Below are positions 50,438 through 60,418 of a DNA stretch of 64,000 nt, one piece after another (positions within the stretch are counted from its first letter, which is position 1; each line of letters opens with the position of its first letter). Location: positions 372,001-436,000 of the forward strand of contig NZ_JAMXOC010000001.1 in NCBI RefSeq assembly GCF_024721265.1, read 5' to 3'. The DNA comes from Ohessyouella blattaphilus. GTDB taxonomy: Bacteria > Bacillota > Clostridia > Lachnospirales > Lachnospiraceae. The position numbers and the translations under genes are program-made. The notes beneath the pieces were generated by a model. That model made no database searches. It was given only the letters and a program-made list of their open reading frames with translations, and had not been told where the DNA came from.

Positions 50438-52264
50438 ATGAAGAATTTTTTTCAGAACATCAAAAAAAGATATTTAAACCTACCTATCCAGGCCAAGCTA
50501 ACCATTAGTCACCTGATTATTCTCTCTATTCCAGTGATTATCGTTGGTATCTTTTTTGTGTTTCGAATGTACGATATGGTGGTTAGTGAAACCATCAGTC
50601 GGGAACAAAATAAAACGCTTTCCGTGGCACCGACTATCGAAAAAGAAGTGGATAAGATCCTGCAATTCGAAAAGCAACTAAAAGATTCTACCTATTTCGA
50701 AAAACTTACCTCCAGCCAGCGAACCGAATCTTTGCGAACCCTTTCCTTTTCAGAAGACGCGAAAGAGTTCTCCAATCTAATCGAAGACATGCAAAGCAGT
50801 ACCCTCATTAAAAAAGTTAAGCTTTATATCAACGAACCACCTAGAGAGAAGGACTACATCGTTGGTCCGCTTTACGACAACTTAACCCTCGCCGCAGAAG
50901 CAAGAGGTTCGTATTGGCACGGTATCTTTAGCGGTACCCCCACCACTACCTCTTTGATGTGTCCACCTTTTTACTTAAGCTCACTGGAGAAGGAGCACTA
51001 TGGCAACGCGGCCTATATCACCAAATTTACCATTAAGCAGGACGGGGTTTCCTACCAAGGTTTTCTAGCCCTTTACTTTTCTCAAGACTTTTTTGATGAG
51101 CTCCTAAAAACCTCTTTGGCAAGTGAGGACAATTCTGCCTACCTGATTAACTCTCGGGATAGTGTCGTGGCCTCCTCGCAAAGTAGCGGTGCCGGGGCTT
51201 ACTACTTCAACTATGATGAGATCAACGAATATTTCACCTCATCGAATAACTTTATTCCCAAGACGGTGGCTGGCAAAGAAGTATACGCTGCCTTTTATAA
51301 CGTAAAAGGCGTAGACTGGTATCTGGTAATCGCCCTACCGGCTGGACCCATGCTGACACACAGCTACCAGTTGGTTCTGGGGATGTTCCTAATCTACCTC
51401 TTCTTTGTCTTAATCGTCTTTTGGTTTGCTAACCGGCTCTCCCACTCCCTTACCTCGCGGATCACCGCGGTCTCCGAGGAGATGAAGAGGGCTAAGTCCA
51501 ATCTACCTGTGGCTCTACCGCCACCGACGGCGATAGATGAGGTTGGGGTGATGATCGATTCCTATAATCACATGACCGAGACCATCAATAACTTAATGGA
51601 AAGTCAGATGAAAACGGCAGAAGAACTGCGAATTGCCGAATTTAACTCCCTTCAAGCCCAAATCAACCCCCATTTCCTGTATAATACAATGGAAATGATT
51701 AATTGGCTCGCTCAACAAGGAAAGCAAGAAGAGGTCAGCCAAGCAATTATTAAGCTATCTCGTTACTACAAACTAACACTAAGTAAAAAGAAAAGCTTCT
51801 CCACTTTATCAGAAGAGCTGGAACACGTGACCACCTATGTGGAGCTGCAGAATATGCGTTTCCACGATACCATTGAGCTGGTGATTGATGTTCCTGAAGA
51901 GCTTCTAGACTACACCATTCCGAAGCTGACCCTGCAACCAGTCATTGAAAACGCCGTACTCCACGGCATTCTGGAAAAGGAGTGCAAGACTGGAACGCTG
52001 GTGATAACAGCTTGGCGAGAGGAAGAAGAAATCATTATCTTAGTTTCCGATGACGGGGTAGGGATGGATGAGGAGACCTTAAAGGAAATCTATAGCCAGG
52101 ACAAAGCCGGTCCTAGTAAGGGCTCAAACATCGCCGTTTATAATACCCATCGGCGCTTACAAATACTCTATGGTGAAACTTCAGGACTCGTCTACCGCAG
52201 TGAAATAGGCGTTGGTACCGAAGTGGAGATTCACATCGCCACTTCTGGGGAAGAAACTAATTAA
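50438..52264 (+). CDS. YesM-type sensor histidine kinase
   Basis: The 608-residue protein has a first membrane helix near residues 17-40, an extracellular sensor segment, a second helix near 305-330, a HAMP segment, and a His_kinase domain with phosphoacceptor His412 in QINPHFLYN. The HATPase domain has the N-box LQPVIENAVLHG and the G-box DDGVGMD. It senses an extracellular signal, possibly through a sugar or binding protein, and phosphorylates the response regulator. The ATG directly follows the regulator TAG. Confidence 0.92.
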   Translation: MKNFFQNIKKRYLNLPIQAKLTISHLIILSIPVIIVGIFFVFRMYDMVVSETISREQNKTLSVAPTIEKEVDKILQFEKQLKDSTYFEKLTSSQRTESLRTLSFSEDAKEFSNLIEDMQSSTLIKKVKLYINEPPREKDYIVGPLYDNLTLAAEARGSYWHGIFSGTPTTTSLMCPPFYLSSLEKEHYGNAAYITKFTIKQDGVSYQGFLALYFSQDFFDELLKTSLASEDNSAYLINSRDSVVASSQSSGAGAYYFNYDEINEYFTSSNNFIPKTVAGKEVYAAFYNVKGVDWYLVIALPAGPMLTHSYQLVLGMFLIYLFFVLIVFWFANRLSHSLTSRITAVSEEMKRAKSNLPVALPPPTAIDEVGVMIDSYNHMTETINNLMESQMKTAEELRIAEFNSLQAQINPHFLYNTMEMINWLAQQGKQEEVSQAIIKLSRYYKLTLSKKKSFSTLSEELEHVTTYVELQNMRFHDTIELVIDVPEELLDYTIPKLTLQPVIENAVLHGILEKECKTGTLVITAWREEEEIIILVSDDGVGMDEETLKEIYSQDKAGPSKGSNIAVYNTHRRLQILYGETSGLVYRSEIGVGTEVEIHIATSGEETN

Positions 52265-52283
52265 AAAGGGGGATTTTTAATAC

Positions 52284-53924
52284 ATGAAACGTTCATTTTT
52301 TAAAACAATCGGTGGCAAGCTTCTCATTATGTTCTTAGCCATTTTGCTAATACTGGGGGTTGGCACCTTGATGGTGACCATCGCTACCGGCGAACAAGTC
52401 CAGCAAAAAACGGAGAAGCAGGAACTACAGCAACACGGTAAAAACCTTCAAGAAGATATGGACTTACGGCTGGATAGCATCCGTCAGCTGTCTGACTGGG
52501 CTGTGGCAAGCGAAGATATCGCTACTTACCTAGAAGATTCAGAGGCGACAGATAGCGCTTATCACGCCCTCGCCCTACGCTTCTACGGGAACAGCTTTCA
52601 CTCGTATTTCCGCCGGATTATTATCGCTAATTCAGCTGGCGAGGAATATCTCCAAGCAGGCGCTGCTTCCTTCCTGGGCGCAGATGTAAATGCAGTAAAG
52701 ACCATTACCCAACTGGACTACTTTCAAACAGAAATCGAAAGAAAGGAGTTCGGACTGGCTAGCGGTCTGCAAGCAGACCCTTTTGTTAAGGACGACACCG
52801 ACAGTCTTCAATTAATAACGCTCCTTCACGGTGGCAGTGAAGACACTCTTGGCTTCTTCTATCTAGATATTGATCCCCAGATTTTTGTCCAGGTTATGAC
52901 CGCCTACGAAGATCTCGGTTATGATGTTCGCCTTGAACTAGGAGGTGAACGCTATCTGGTAAAAGACAACACGCTGACGCTTTCCGAGAAAAATACGGCT
53001 ATTGATCCTTCTGAGAGCTTTCCTCTTAGCTACGAAGATTGCCGCGTCTCCCTAACGAAAACAAAGCCTACGCTCGCCATCCGCCTAGCGTCTACCTACT
53101 TGCCTTTGCTAATTGGTCTCTTGCTACTCATCGGGCTCTTTTGCTTGATCTTCTATATGCAGACAAAGAAGCTTATCATAAAACCCGCTAGAAGAATTAA
53201 AAATCATCTTTTAAAACTGGCAACTGGACAATTTACCAGCGACCCTACCATAGAAACAAGCGACGAACTAGGCGATATCGCCAGAAGTGCTAACTTCCTC
53301 TCAGGAAGCATGAAAACGTATGCTGCCGAGGTGCGCCAAGACGAAAAAGCTCGGGTAGAGCGCTTAAGCGAAAATGCGGACAAGCTGATCGATCCTGGTT
53401 TTGCCAGTAGCGCCCTCCAGACGATTAAATGGATGGCCAATATTCAGCAAGTAGCTGGCATTCCCGAAATGGCAGAAGCTTTGGCAAGCTTCATGAAGCA
53501 TGTAGACCAATACGCTGCTTCTACCATTACGGTAAAAGAAGAACTGACCCTTCTAGACGATTTCTTTACTATCCAAAAGTATCGCCACCCAGGAAACATC
53601 GAATTAAAATACGATATCAGAGATGACCGTATTTTAAACAATAGCATTCCTCGTTTCTTACTACTAAGCTTTACCGAAAACGCCCTATTCCAAGACTTTG
53701 ATTCAGGAATCGCTAGCGGCACGATCCATATCCAGATGGAATATACACAAACTCATCTAAAGATCACCGTTGCTGATAGCGGTACCGGTCCTACAAGTTC
53801 TGCTACCAATGAACTTCTTGGAAGAGAAGACCTGCATATTAAAGACCTTTACGGAGAAGCATTCGGTGTTGATAGAAATGATATGGTAGACAATCATGTT
53901 TTTATTATTACTTTACCAAGATAA
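52284..53924 (+). CDS. Second YesM-like sensor, apparently without the phosphoacceptor histidine (pseudokinase)
   Basis: The 546-residue protein has a membrane helix near 12-32, an extracellular segment, a helix near 265-290, a HAMP segment, and a degenerate His_kinase region. The usual INPHFLYN reads IDPGFASS, with Gly372 in place of the histidine. The following ALQTIKWMANIQQ aligns with the kinase helix. The HATPase region keeps TENA and DSGTG but lacks a normal GxGL box. It starts 19 bp after the kinase with a GGGGGA site. It may modulate the adjacent kinase as a heteropartner rather than phosphorylate. Confidence 0.82.
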   Translation: MKRSFFKTIGGKLLIMFLAILLILGVGTLMVTIATGEQVQQKTEKQELQQHGKNLQEDMDLRLDSIRQLSDWAVASEDIATYLEDSEATDSAYHALALRFYGNSFHSYFRRIIIANSAGEEYLQAGAASFLGADVNAVKTITQLDYFQTEIERKEFGLASGLQADPFVKDDTDSLQLITLLHGGSEDTLGFFYLDIDPQIFVQVMTAYEDLGYDVRLELGGERYLVKDNTLTLSEKNTAIDPSESFPLSYEDCRVSLTKTKPTLAIRLASTYLPLLIGLLLLIGLFCLIFYMQTKKLIIKPARRIKNHLLKLATGQFTSDPTIETSDELGDIARSANFLSGSMKTYAAEVRQDEKARVERLSENADKLIDPGFASSALQTIKWMANIQQVAGIPEMAEALASFMKHVDQYAASTITVKEELTLLDDFFTIQKYRHPGNIELKYDIRDDRILNNSIPRFLLLSFTENALFQDFDSGIASGTIHIQMEYTQTHLKITVADSGTGPTSSATNELLGREDLHIKDLYGEAFGVDRNDMVDNHVFIITLPR

Positions 53925-53930
53925 ACATTG

Positions 53931-53967
53931 AAAGAAGGAGGCTAGTTTCGCCTCCTTCTTTCTTTTT
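53931..53967 (+). terminator. Terminator after the sensor genes
   Basis: AAAGAAGGAGGC pairs with GCCTCCTTCTTT across a seven-base loop, followed by CTTTTT. It separates the plus-strand sensor operon from the convergent ptb gene. Confidence 0.85.
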
Positions 53968-53978
53968 GAGATAAGAGT

Positions 53979-54875
53979 TTATAATACGCTTAATGCAATA
54001 GCGTGCAACTTATTTTGTGCGGTATCTGATCTGGAAGTAATAATAAAAGGAATTTTCCCACCAACTACTGCACTACCTGTCTTAATTTCCGCAAAGTAAC
54101 GCAGGGCTTTATCCAGCACATTTCCTGTACTAAGATTTGGCATCAGTAAAATATCCGCATCACCGGCCACAGGACTATCTATCCCTTTTGCCACCGCCGC
54201 TTCTTTTGATAAAGCGTTATCTAGAGCTAGCGGTCCATCGACAATACAGCCTTTTATCTGATTCCGCATGGAAGCAACTGTTAGCATAGAGGCTTCGATG
54301 GTCTCTGGCATCTTCGGATTCACCACCTCGACCGGGGTAATGACTGCTACTTTAGGAGTTTTATACCCCAAAGCCTTAGCTAATTTCACAGCATTTTGTA
54401 TCAATTGTACCTTCTGGGCATACCCCGGATCGACGGTGACCGCGCAATCTGTAACCATAATTAATTTGCCCGCCGCTTTGTATTCGGCCACGGTAATTTG
54501 GCCTACCAAAGCGTTTTCCGGTACTAAACCATATTCCTTATTAAATACCGCTTTCAGGAACACCGCCGTGTGCAGTAGTCCTTTCATCGGTAGGTCAGCA
54601 GCTCCATCAGCAATCATTTTCATCGCTAATCTGGCAGCTTCTTTATCATCCGGTTCATCAATAATATCCCACCTAGTAGCATCCTCGCCTAATTCTTTCA
54701 TGATAATCGCAATTTCTTCGCTTTTGCCAATCAGCGTAAAGACAGCAATCCCTTTTTTATAGGCTTCCACTACGCTACCAAGAACCTCCTCATCGTGAGC
54801 TGCTACTACCACGATTCTTTTCTTGACCGGATCTTTCTCTATTTTTGCTAATATTTCTTCAAAATTTCTTAACAA
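53979..54875 (-). CDS. ptb: Phosphate butyryltransferase
   Basis: The 298-residue protein has the normal Ptb length and segments such as VVVAAHDEEVLGSVVEAYKKG, AVGGKIPFIITSRSDT and ILLMPNLSTGNVLDKALRY. It converts acyl-CoA and phosphate to acyl-phosphate and CoA. It is the last gene of the 2-hydroxyacid operon, 15 bp after buk. In this context the acyl group would come from the 2-oxoacid oxidoreductase. Butyryl, propionyl or branched acyl groups are all possible. Confidence 0.92.
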   Translation of the reverse strand: MLRNFEEILAKIEKDPVKKRIVVVAAHDEEVLGSVVEAYKKGIAVFTLIGKSEEIAIIMKELGEDATRWDIIDEPDDKEAARLAMKMIADGAADLPMKGLLHTAVFLKAVFNKEYGLVPENALVGQITVAEYKAAGKLIMVTDCAVTVDPGYAQKVQLIQNAVKLAKALGYKTPKVAVITPVEVVNPKMPETIEASMLTVASMRNQIKGCIVDGPLALDNALSKEAAVAKGIDSPVAGDADILLMPNLSTGNVLDKALRYFAEIKTGSAVVGGKIPFIITSRSDTAQNKLHAIALSVL

Positions 54876-54890
54876 GATCTGTCTCCTCTC

Positions 54891-55994
54891 TTACAACCCC
54901 AAATGATCTTCCTTGGCGGCCTCCTGGTCGTAATTCATTTCTTGCTCTTCCCCGTTTAATACCCGCAGGACACCAAATGCTAAGGACTCGATTTCATTCT
55001 CACCGGGATAGACGTATACCGGTGCGAGAAAACCAATTCTCTCTTTAAGCAAATCCACTAAATACGTCCAATAAGCGAGACCGGCTGTTAAAATAATGCC
55101 ATCGACCTGGCCCTTCATCGCTGCTGATAGAGCGCCAATCTCTTTAGCAATCTGATAGGCCATCGCCCTCGTTGCCATCTCTGCCTCCTTATCACCTGCA
55201 TCGATACGTTTGCCTATCTCCCGGCCATCAACGAGACCGATATAAGCCACCATGCCACCGCGACCATTTACCCTTCTAAGCATTTCTTCTTGGGTATATT
55301 GATTGCTATAACACAGATTTATTAAAGAGCCTACTGGCAAACCGCCACTTCTTTCTAGGGCAAAAGGACCGTCTCCTGCTAAGGCGTTATTCACATCTCT
55401 GATTTTCCCTTGGCAATGAGCTGCGACGCTAACACCTCCACCCATATGAGCGACGATTAGGTTTTGTTCGTCATAATTAACGCCTTGTTCCGAGCAATAC
55501 TTCTTGGCAATCGCCCGGTGATTTAGTTGCTGAAAGGAAGCAATCCGCTGAATTTCCGGCAAGCCAGAATACGTAGCTTCTTCCCACATCTCATTACATA
55601 CTGGTGGGTCTACGGTAAAGGCTGGCTTTCCATACTTTTCTCCTAAATCATAAGCAATCTGCCCGCCGATATTGCAAGGATGATCACCAAATTTCCCCGA
55701 CTGAGAGTCCTCAAGCATTTTCTCGGTAATCCGGTAAGTACCGCCAGGCACTGGCTGAACGGTTCCCCCACGACTAACAAAAGCCGCAAAAGTTGACAGT
55801 TCTTCCCCTTTTTCCTTTAGGACATCTAAGATGGCTGACATGCGATAATCGTATTGATCCATAAATTTCAGATACTGGCTAATCACTTCTCGGGGATGAG
55901 ACAAGGTCTCTTGCCAAACAAAATTGGTGTCTTCATACACACCTAGCTTGGTTGAGGTTGACCCCATGTTTATCATCAGTAATCTATATCCCAT
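54891..55994 (-). CDS. buk: Butyrate kinase
   Basis: The 367-residue protein is an acetokinase-family enzyme: LLMINMGSTSTKLGVYED at the N-terminus, the AHMGGGVSVAAH segment, and GDGPFALERSGGLPVGSL. It makes ATP from butyryl-phosphate or a related acyl-phosphate. Its start follows the 2-oxoacid oxidoreductase TPP-subunit stop with no gap. With Ptb it completes substrate-level phosphorylation from the acyl-CoA made upstream. Confidence 0.93.
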   Translation of the reverse strand: MGYRLLMINMGSTSTKLGVYEDTNFVWQETLSHPREVISQYLKFMDQYDYRMSAILDVLKEKGEELSTFAAFVSRGGTVQPVPGGTYRITEKMLEDSQSGKFGDHPCNIGGQIAYDLGEKYGKPAFTVDPPVCNEMWEEATYSGLPEIQRIASFQQLNHRAIAKKYCSEQGVNYDEQNLIVAHMGGGVSVAAHCQGKIRDVNNALAGDGPFALERSGGLPVGSLINLCYSNQYTQEEMLRRVNGRGGMVAYIGLVDGREIGKRIDAGDKEAEMATRAMAYQIAKEIGALSAAMKGQVDGIILTAGLAYWTYLVDLLKERIGFLAPVYVYPGENEIESLAFGVLRVLNGEEQEMNYDQEAAKEDHLGL

Positions 55995-56906
55995 CTACGA
56001 TACCTCTCTTGTTAATTTTTCCAGCAATTCGTTATTCTTATCCACGTATTCTTGAATTTCTGCCAATTCGTCTTCGCCTAAATGCTTGAATTTCCGAAGA
56101 CCAGCAATAAAATCCGTAACGGGAATCGGCTTAGGATTAGGAACGGTTCGCCGCCAAACCCCTTCTTCTACCTCAAATAGTGGGAAGTAATTACTCTTCA
56201 CTGCCTTTTTGGCTAAATCGATTCCGCATTCCGGTTTACTTACCCAACCCGTAGGACATGGAGAGATAATATGCAGATAGGCGAATCCATGCTTACTTGC
56301 AGCGATTCCCTTTTCAATTTTCTCCACCATATCCTTCATGTGGCCAGGACTAGCTGTGGCTACGTAAGCAGCCCCGTGCATGGCCATAATCATGGGAATG
56401 TTCTTACGATTTTCTTTCTTTCCCTTTTTCACCTTACCCACTGGGGTAGTGCTAGTCTGAGACCCTTTAAACGTGGTCGAGCTTCTCTGGAAGCCGGTAT
56501 TCATATACCCTTCATTGTCATAGCATACATAGAGCATATGCTCGCCTCGCTCAGCCGCTGCTGATAGCGACTGGAAACCACAATCCGCCGTCGCGCCATC
56601 TCCTGCTAGACCGATGATATTTACATCCTCTCGTCCCATCTTTTGATACATGGCTGTGACTCCCGATAAGAGAGAGGCTGTGTTATCAAGAAGAGGAATG
56701 TGAACGGGAATCTTTAAACCATTAGAAAAATTCCAGCCTACTACCCCTGCTCCTGCCATACATCCTGGCGGAATACCAATAATGGTATTTTCCCCTGATA
56801 TCTGTAATACTTTTCTTAAAATCAATTCACCGCCACAGCCTTGACAAGCTGACATTCCCGGTGTAACTAGATCTTTACTTTCACTTAAAACATCTAAGTA
56901 ACTCAT
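55995..56906 (-). CDS. 2-oxoacid:ferredoxin oxidoreductase, TPP-binding (beta) subunit
   Basis: The 303-residue protein has MSACQGCGGELI near the N-terminus and GDGATADCGFQSLSAAAERG for thiamine diphosphate and Mg2+ binding, followed by YVCYDNEGYMNTGFQ. It matches the beta subunits of four-subunit pyruvate or 2-ketoisovalerate oxidoreductases (PorB/VorA type). It decarboxylates a 2-oxoacid to acyl-CoA. It lies 12 bp after the alpha subunit gene. Substrate choice between pyruvate and a branched 2-oxoacid is not decided. Confidence 0.92.
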   Translation of the reverse strand: MSYLDVLSESKDLVTPGMSACQGCGGELILRKVLQISGENTIIGIPPGCMAGAGVVGWNFSNGLKIPVHIPLLDNTASLLSGVTAMYQKMGREDVNIIGLAGDGATADCGFQSLSAAAERGEHMLYVCYDNEGYMNTGFQRSSTTFKGSQTSTTPVGKVKKGKKENRKNIPMIMAMHGAAYVATASPGHMKDMVEKIEKGIAASKHGFAYLHIISPCPTGWVSKPECGIDLAKKAVKSNYFPLFEVEEGVWRRTVPNPKPIPVTDFIAGLRKFKHLGEDELAEIQEYVDKNNELLEKLTREVS

Positions 56907-56918
56907 TCTTTCCCCTCC

Positions 56919-58100
56919 TTACTCAACCGGCTTAGAAAACCATAGGGTATCTTTTTTCCCAGGCTCTGTCTTCAGCTTATCCAATGTTTCAATACAACCT
57001 GTAATGTCATCAAGAGAGATATCCGCGCCGCCTAGGCCGCCAATAGCTGAGAAGTTACAGGTAGAATCGGCATTTCCTACCGCTGCTCTCGTCTCCATAA
57101 AGACAGGACCAGAGTTCCAGCCAAAGACCACACTACGATCAATTGATGCCCACGCTTTCACACCTTTAAGTGCCTCTCTGATACGCTCTACTGGGAAGGG
57201 ACGCAGGAATCTCACTTTAATCAAGCCTACTTTAATGCCTTTTTTCCGGGCTTCGTCTACGGCCTCTCGACCGGTTCCCGTCATACTGCCGATAGTAAGG
57301 ATGGCAATCTCCGCATCGTCCATACAATACGTATCGATGGCACCCCCGTAATTACGACCGAATTGGTCAGCAAATTCTTTGTTTACTTCTTCGATTTTCG
57401 CAAGCGCCTCTTGCATCGCCTCTAAATGGCTCTTCCGATACTCAATCAAGATATTGCCAGGAGTCAGCGGATCCACCGCCATCGGCTCCTTAGGATCGAG
57501 AATCGCGTGACGCGACTTATAAGGCGGTAAGAAAGCATCCACCTCGGCTTGCTCAGGAATCTCCACCCGCTCGCTTAGATGAGACAGGTAAAAACCGTCA
57601 TAGCAAACATTAAGTGGCAATAATATATTGGGATCTTCAGCTATCTTATAGCCTTGGATAATCATATCGAGAATTTCTTGATTGTTCTCTACGAACACTT
57701 GCATCCAGCCCGCATCACGAACAGACACGGCATCTTGTTGACCACTCCATACCGTCTCTGGTGAAGTCATTTCTCTCGTTGCCAGAGCCATAACCATCGG
57801 TAGACGAAGGGTAGACATTCTAAAATAAGGCTCGTACATTAGGGCTAGTCCCTGAGCTGAGGTGGCGGTAAACGCCCGTCCTCCAGCCATCACGGCCCCT
57901 TGCACCACACTCATCGCCGAGTGCTCTGATTCCACTTCCACCATGCTAGCGGAGATCTCCCCATCGGCGCTAAACTGAGCCAACTTCTCTACAACTGATG
58001 ATTGAGGAGTAATCGGATACGCCGCAATGACATCCGGTTTACAAAGCGCTGCTCCGTATGAAGCAGAATAATTACCTGTTAAAGCTTGAATCTTACTCAT
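56919..58100 (-). CDS. 2-oxoacid:ferredoxin oxidoreductase, alpha subunit
   Basis: The 393-residue protein begins with GNYSASYGAALCKPDVIAAYPITPQSSVVE and contains VEVESEHSAMSV and ATSAQGLALM, typical of PorA/VorB alpha subunits that form the CoA-binding and pyrimidine-binding domain. Its 5' end overlaps the ferredoxin-subunit gene by 8 bp. It is part of the four-gene cluster in the order gamma, delta, alpha, beta. Confidence 0.93.
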   Translation of the reverse strand: MSKIQALTGNYSASYGAALCKPDVIAAYPITPQSSVVEKLAQFSADGEISASMVEVESEHSAMSVVQGAVMAGGRAFTATSAQGLALMYEPYFRMSTLRLPMVMALATREMTSPETVWSGQQDAVSVRDAGWMQVFVENNQEILDMIIQGYKIAEDPNILLPLNVCYDGFYLSHLSERVEIPEQAEVDAFLPPYKSRHAILDPKEPMAVDPLTPGNILIEYRKSHLEAMQEALAKIEEVNKEFADQFGRNYGGAIDTYCMDDAEIAILTIGSMTGTGREAVDEARKKGIKVGLIKVRFLRPFPVERIREALKGVKAWASIDRSVVFGWNSGPVFMETRAAVGNADSTCNFSAIGGLGGADISLDDITGCIETLDKLKTEPGKKDTLWFSKPVE

Positions 58101-58362
58101 TTTCTCCTTCTCCTTCCAACATCATCGTAATTGCATCTTTAGGACACTCATTGGCGCAGATGCCGCAACCTTTACAGTAGTCATAAGAAATATAGTATTT
58201 CTTTTCTTGATCGCGATAAATCGAATTCACAGGGCAAAAGCTCATACATGCTCCGCACTCGATACACGCTTCTTTATCCATTACCGGTCGATACGTCCGC
58301 CAACTAGCGGTATCTAAGACGTATAACCCTTCTTTTCCAATTGGTGAAATATATTTTCTCAT
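58093..58362 (-). CDS. 2-oxoacid:ferredoxin oxidoreductase, ferredoxin-type (delta) subunit
   Basis: The 89-residue protein has two [4Fe-4S] motifs: CIECGACMSFCP and CKGCGICANECP. It passes electrons from the TPP site to ferredoxin. It overlaps the alpha gene by 8 bp and the gamma gene by 4 bp, so the complex is made in fixed ratio. The length is normal for PorD/VorD. Confidence 0.94.
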   Translation of the reverse strand: MRKYISPIGKEGLYVLDTASWRTYRPVMDKEACIECGACMSFCPVNSIYRDQEKKYYISYDYCKGCGICANECPKDAITMMLEGEGENE

Positions 58363-58910
58363 GCAGCACCTCCCAAGTTAATAATCCGAACCTTCTCATA
58401 AGCCTCATCAGCAGCCAGTCGATTAGGCTCGCCAAACGTGGCCGCGATATGGTCTTTAAGCTTATCCCAGTTCACGAGACCGGTCGCTTTCGCAAACGCT
58501 CCTAGCATTGCCGTATTGGGAATATTTCTTTTAATATGGCTAAGAGCAATCGGTTCCGCATCAAGAAGAGCTAAAGTCCCTACTGTCTTAGGAAGATTAA
58601 GTTCTTCGATGCTTTTACTGGTATTGAGGACAACAGTGCCACCTTCTTGCAAGCCGGCAAAGGTCTGGGGCATGTCTAATAACGTATCGTCTAAAATCAA
58701 GAGAATTTCCGGATAATACACCTGGGTCTTAATCCGAATATCCTCATCATTTAAACGTAAAAATCCATATACCGGCGAGCCTTTACGCTCAACGCCGAAA
58801 AATGGGATAAACTGTCCGTAACTTCCGTCATCTACCACTGTAGAGACAATGGTCTGAGCGGCTTTTACCACCCCTTGACCACCTCGTCCGTGTAAACGTA
58901 TTTCTTTCAT
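58359..58910 (-). CDS. 2-oxoacid:ferredoxin oxidoreductase, gamma subunit
   Basis: The 183-residue protein starts MKEIRLHGRGGQGVVKAAQTI and contains FFGVERKGSPVYGFLR, typical of the gamma (CoA-binding) subunit of four-subunit oxidoreductases. It is the first oxidoreductase gene after the permease, 18 bp downstream, in the 2-hydroxyacid operon. The length is normal. Confidence 0.93.
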   Translation of the reverse strand: MKEIRLHGRGGQGVVKAAQTIVSTVVDDGSYGQFIPFFGVERKGSPVYGFLRLNDEDIRIKTQVYYPEILLILDDTLLDMPQTFAGLQEGGTVVLNTSKSIEELNLPKTVGTLALLDAEPIALSHIKRNIPNTAMLGAFAKATGLVNWDKLKDHIAATFGEPNRLAADEAYEKVRIINLGGAA

Positions 58911-58928
58911 GATATTGTTTTCCTCCTT

Positions 58929-60407
58929 TTATAAGCCGAATCCTGGGAACAGAACGTAAGTATAAAGTAGCGCTAGACCCGCGTATATTATGGACATAAT
59001 TACAAAGGCCTTAACTGTCCGCTTCATTACCACGCCTTCTGAATTCTTAAGTTCCAGTGTGGCATTTACTGCAATAACATTATTAGGACAAATCATATTG
59101 CCAAGGGCCGCACCAGCACTCGAGGCGGTGGCGCTGACCACCTTATTAATCCCCAAAGATGAAGCTGCCTCAATATGCATGGGCGCAAAGAGTCGATTTG
59201 ACCCTAGACAAGAACCGGTCATAAAGGCTCCAAGCGCACCGATAACTACGGCTGCCGCCGGATAGATTGGCCCTGCTACCGTGGCGATACTCTGAGCGAT
59301 TAAAGACATCATCCCTGCTGTATTCGTAATATTAGCCAGGGCAAAAAGTGCACATAACGCAATAATCGGTTTGATAAGCTTTCTTAAACCGTTGATTTCA
59401 CACTTCAAGAACTCTTTCCCGCAACCGAGAATAAGAGAACTGATAAAAACCACAAGATGGATAACTAAGGCAATCCAAGTGGCATAACCATATTTTGTAA
59501 GAGCGCTTAAAGGGAAACTAAAGCGAACTGCCGGAAGTAAAATCAGAAGTAAGATATACGGTGAAAAAGCCTTCAGCGTTGAGACCTTTGTTTCGATATC
59601 GAGACTCGTTTTATTGGTATACTCCTCTTGGTCTTTCACCCCTATAACTTTGATATAAATAACCGAGACGATTACCCCCACAACTCCGGTTACCATATCC
59701 GCTAACTCTGCCCCAATAAAATTCGATACTAAGAACATACTGAGAGACATGGTAATACAAATAGCTGCTAAATATCCCCACATTCCCTTCAAACTCTTCT
59801 TCCCAAAGAGTACTAAGAGCATAACTGCCGGAATAAAGATGATGCCAATCATCAAAAACCGTCCGGTCATAGCTACTAAGTTGCTAAGCTCTACCTTGTC
59901 CGTTATTCCTCCCATACCAGCAATCGTCGGTACCCCTGCCCCACCAAAGCACGGAGACATACCATTACAAATCAGACAGGCTGCCGCTGCTAGTACCGGC
60001 TGAAATCCAAGACCTAAAAGAAACGGTGCCAAAATCGCTGCCGGTGCGCCATTGCCAGTTGCCCCTTCAATAAAGGTCCCCAGACAAAAGGCGATTAAAA
60101 CGGCTTGAACCCTGGTATCTTTTGTCAAAGTTCCCACCGTGATTTTGATTCTGTTCATTCCTGTACTTACTGTCATAAGCTCCAATAACGCAAATGCTCC
60201 CCATACGAGAAATCCGACCTGTAGAGCAGAAACCACTGCACTCTGCGTCGTCGCTCCGATTTCCGCCAAATCTTTTTTAAAGGCGGTAATGGCTAAGATA
60301 AAGGTATATGCAAAAGCGATTAGTGATACGATCCACGTAGGTTTCTTGAGAACAACAATACCTACTAGTACAATTAATATCGGGGTCGTTGCTAATAATA
60401 ACTGCAT
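58929..60407 (-). CDS. LldP-family 2-hydroxyacid (lactate) permease
   Basis: The 492-residue protein has about twelve to fourteen membrane segments and LldP segments such as GTFIEGATGNGAPAAILAPFLLGLGF and GSCLGSNRLFAPMHIEAA. LldP proteins import lactate and glycolate with H+. The ATG at 60407 has AAAGGAG upstream. It follows the dehydrogenase by 11 bp, so the imported acid is probably the substrate of that enzyme. Confidence 0.9.
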   Translation of the reverse strand: MQLLLATTPILIVLVGIVVLKKPTWIVSLIAFAYTFILAITAFKKDLAEIGATTQSAVVSALQVGFLVWGAFALLELMTVSTGMNRIKITVGTLTKDTRVQAVLIAFCLGTFIEGATGNGAPAAILAPFLLGLGFQPVLAAAACLICNGMSPCFGGAGVPTIAGMGGITDKVELSNLVAMTGRFLMIGIIFIPAVMLLVLFGKKSLKGMWGYLAAICITMSLSMFLVSNFIGAELADMVTGVVGVIVSVIYIKVIGVKDQEEYTNKTSLDIETKVSTLKAFSPYILLLILLPAVRFSFPLSALTKYGYATWIALVIHLVVFISSLILGCGKEFLKCEINGLRKLIKPIIALCALFALANITNTAGMMSLIAQSIATVAGPIYPAAAVVIGALGAFMTGSCLGSNRLFAPMHIEAASSLGINKVVSATASSAGAALGNMICPNNVIAVNATLELKNSEGVVMKRTVKAFVIMSIIYAGLALLYTYVLFPGFGL

Positions 60408-60418
60408 AAAATCTCCTT

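Noticed and set aside
54268-54762. 164-codon plus-strand frame opposite ptb
   Set aside because: It is antisense to a clear ptb gene and has no recognisable domain or ribosome site.
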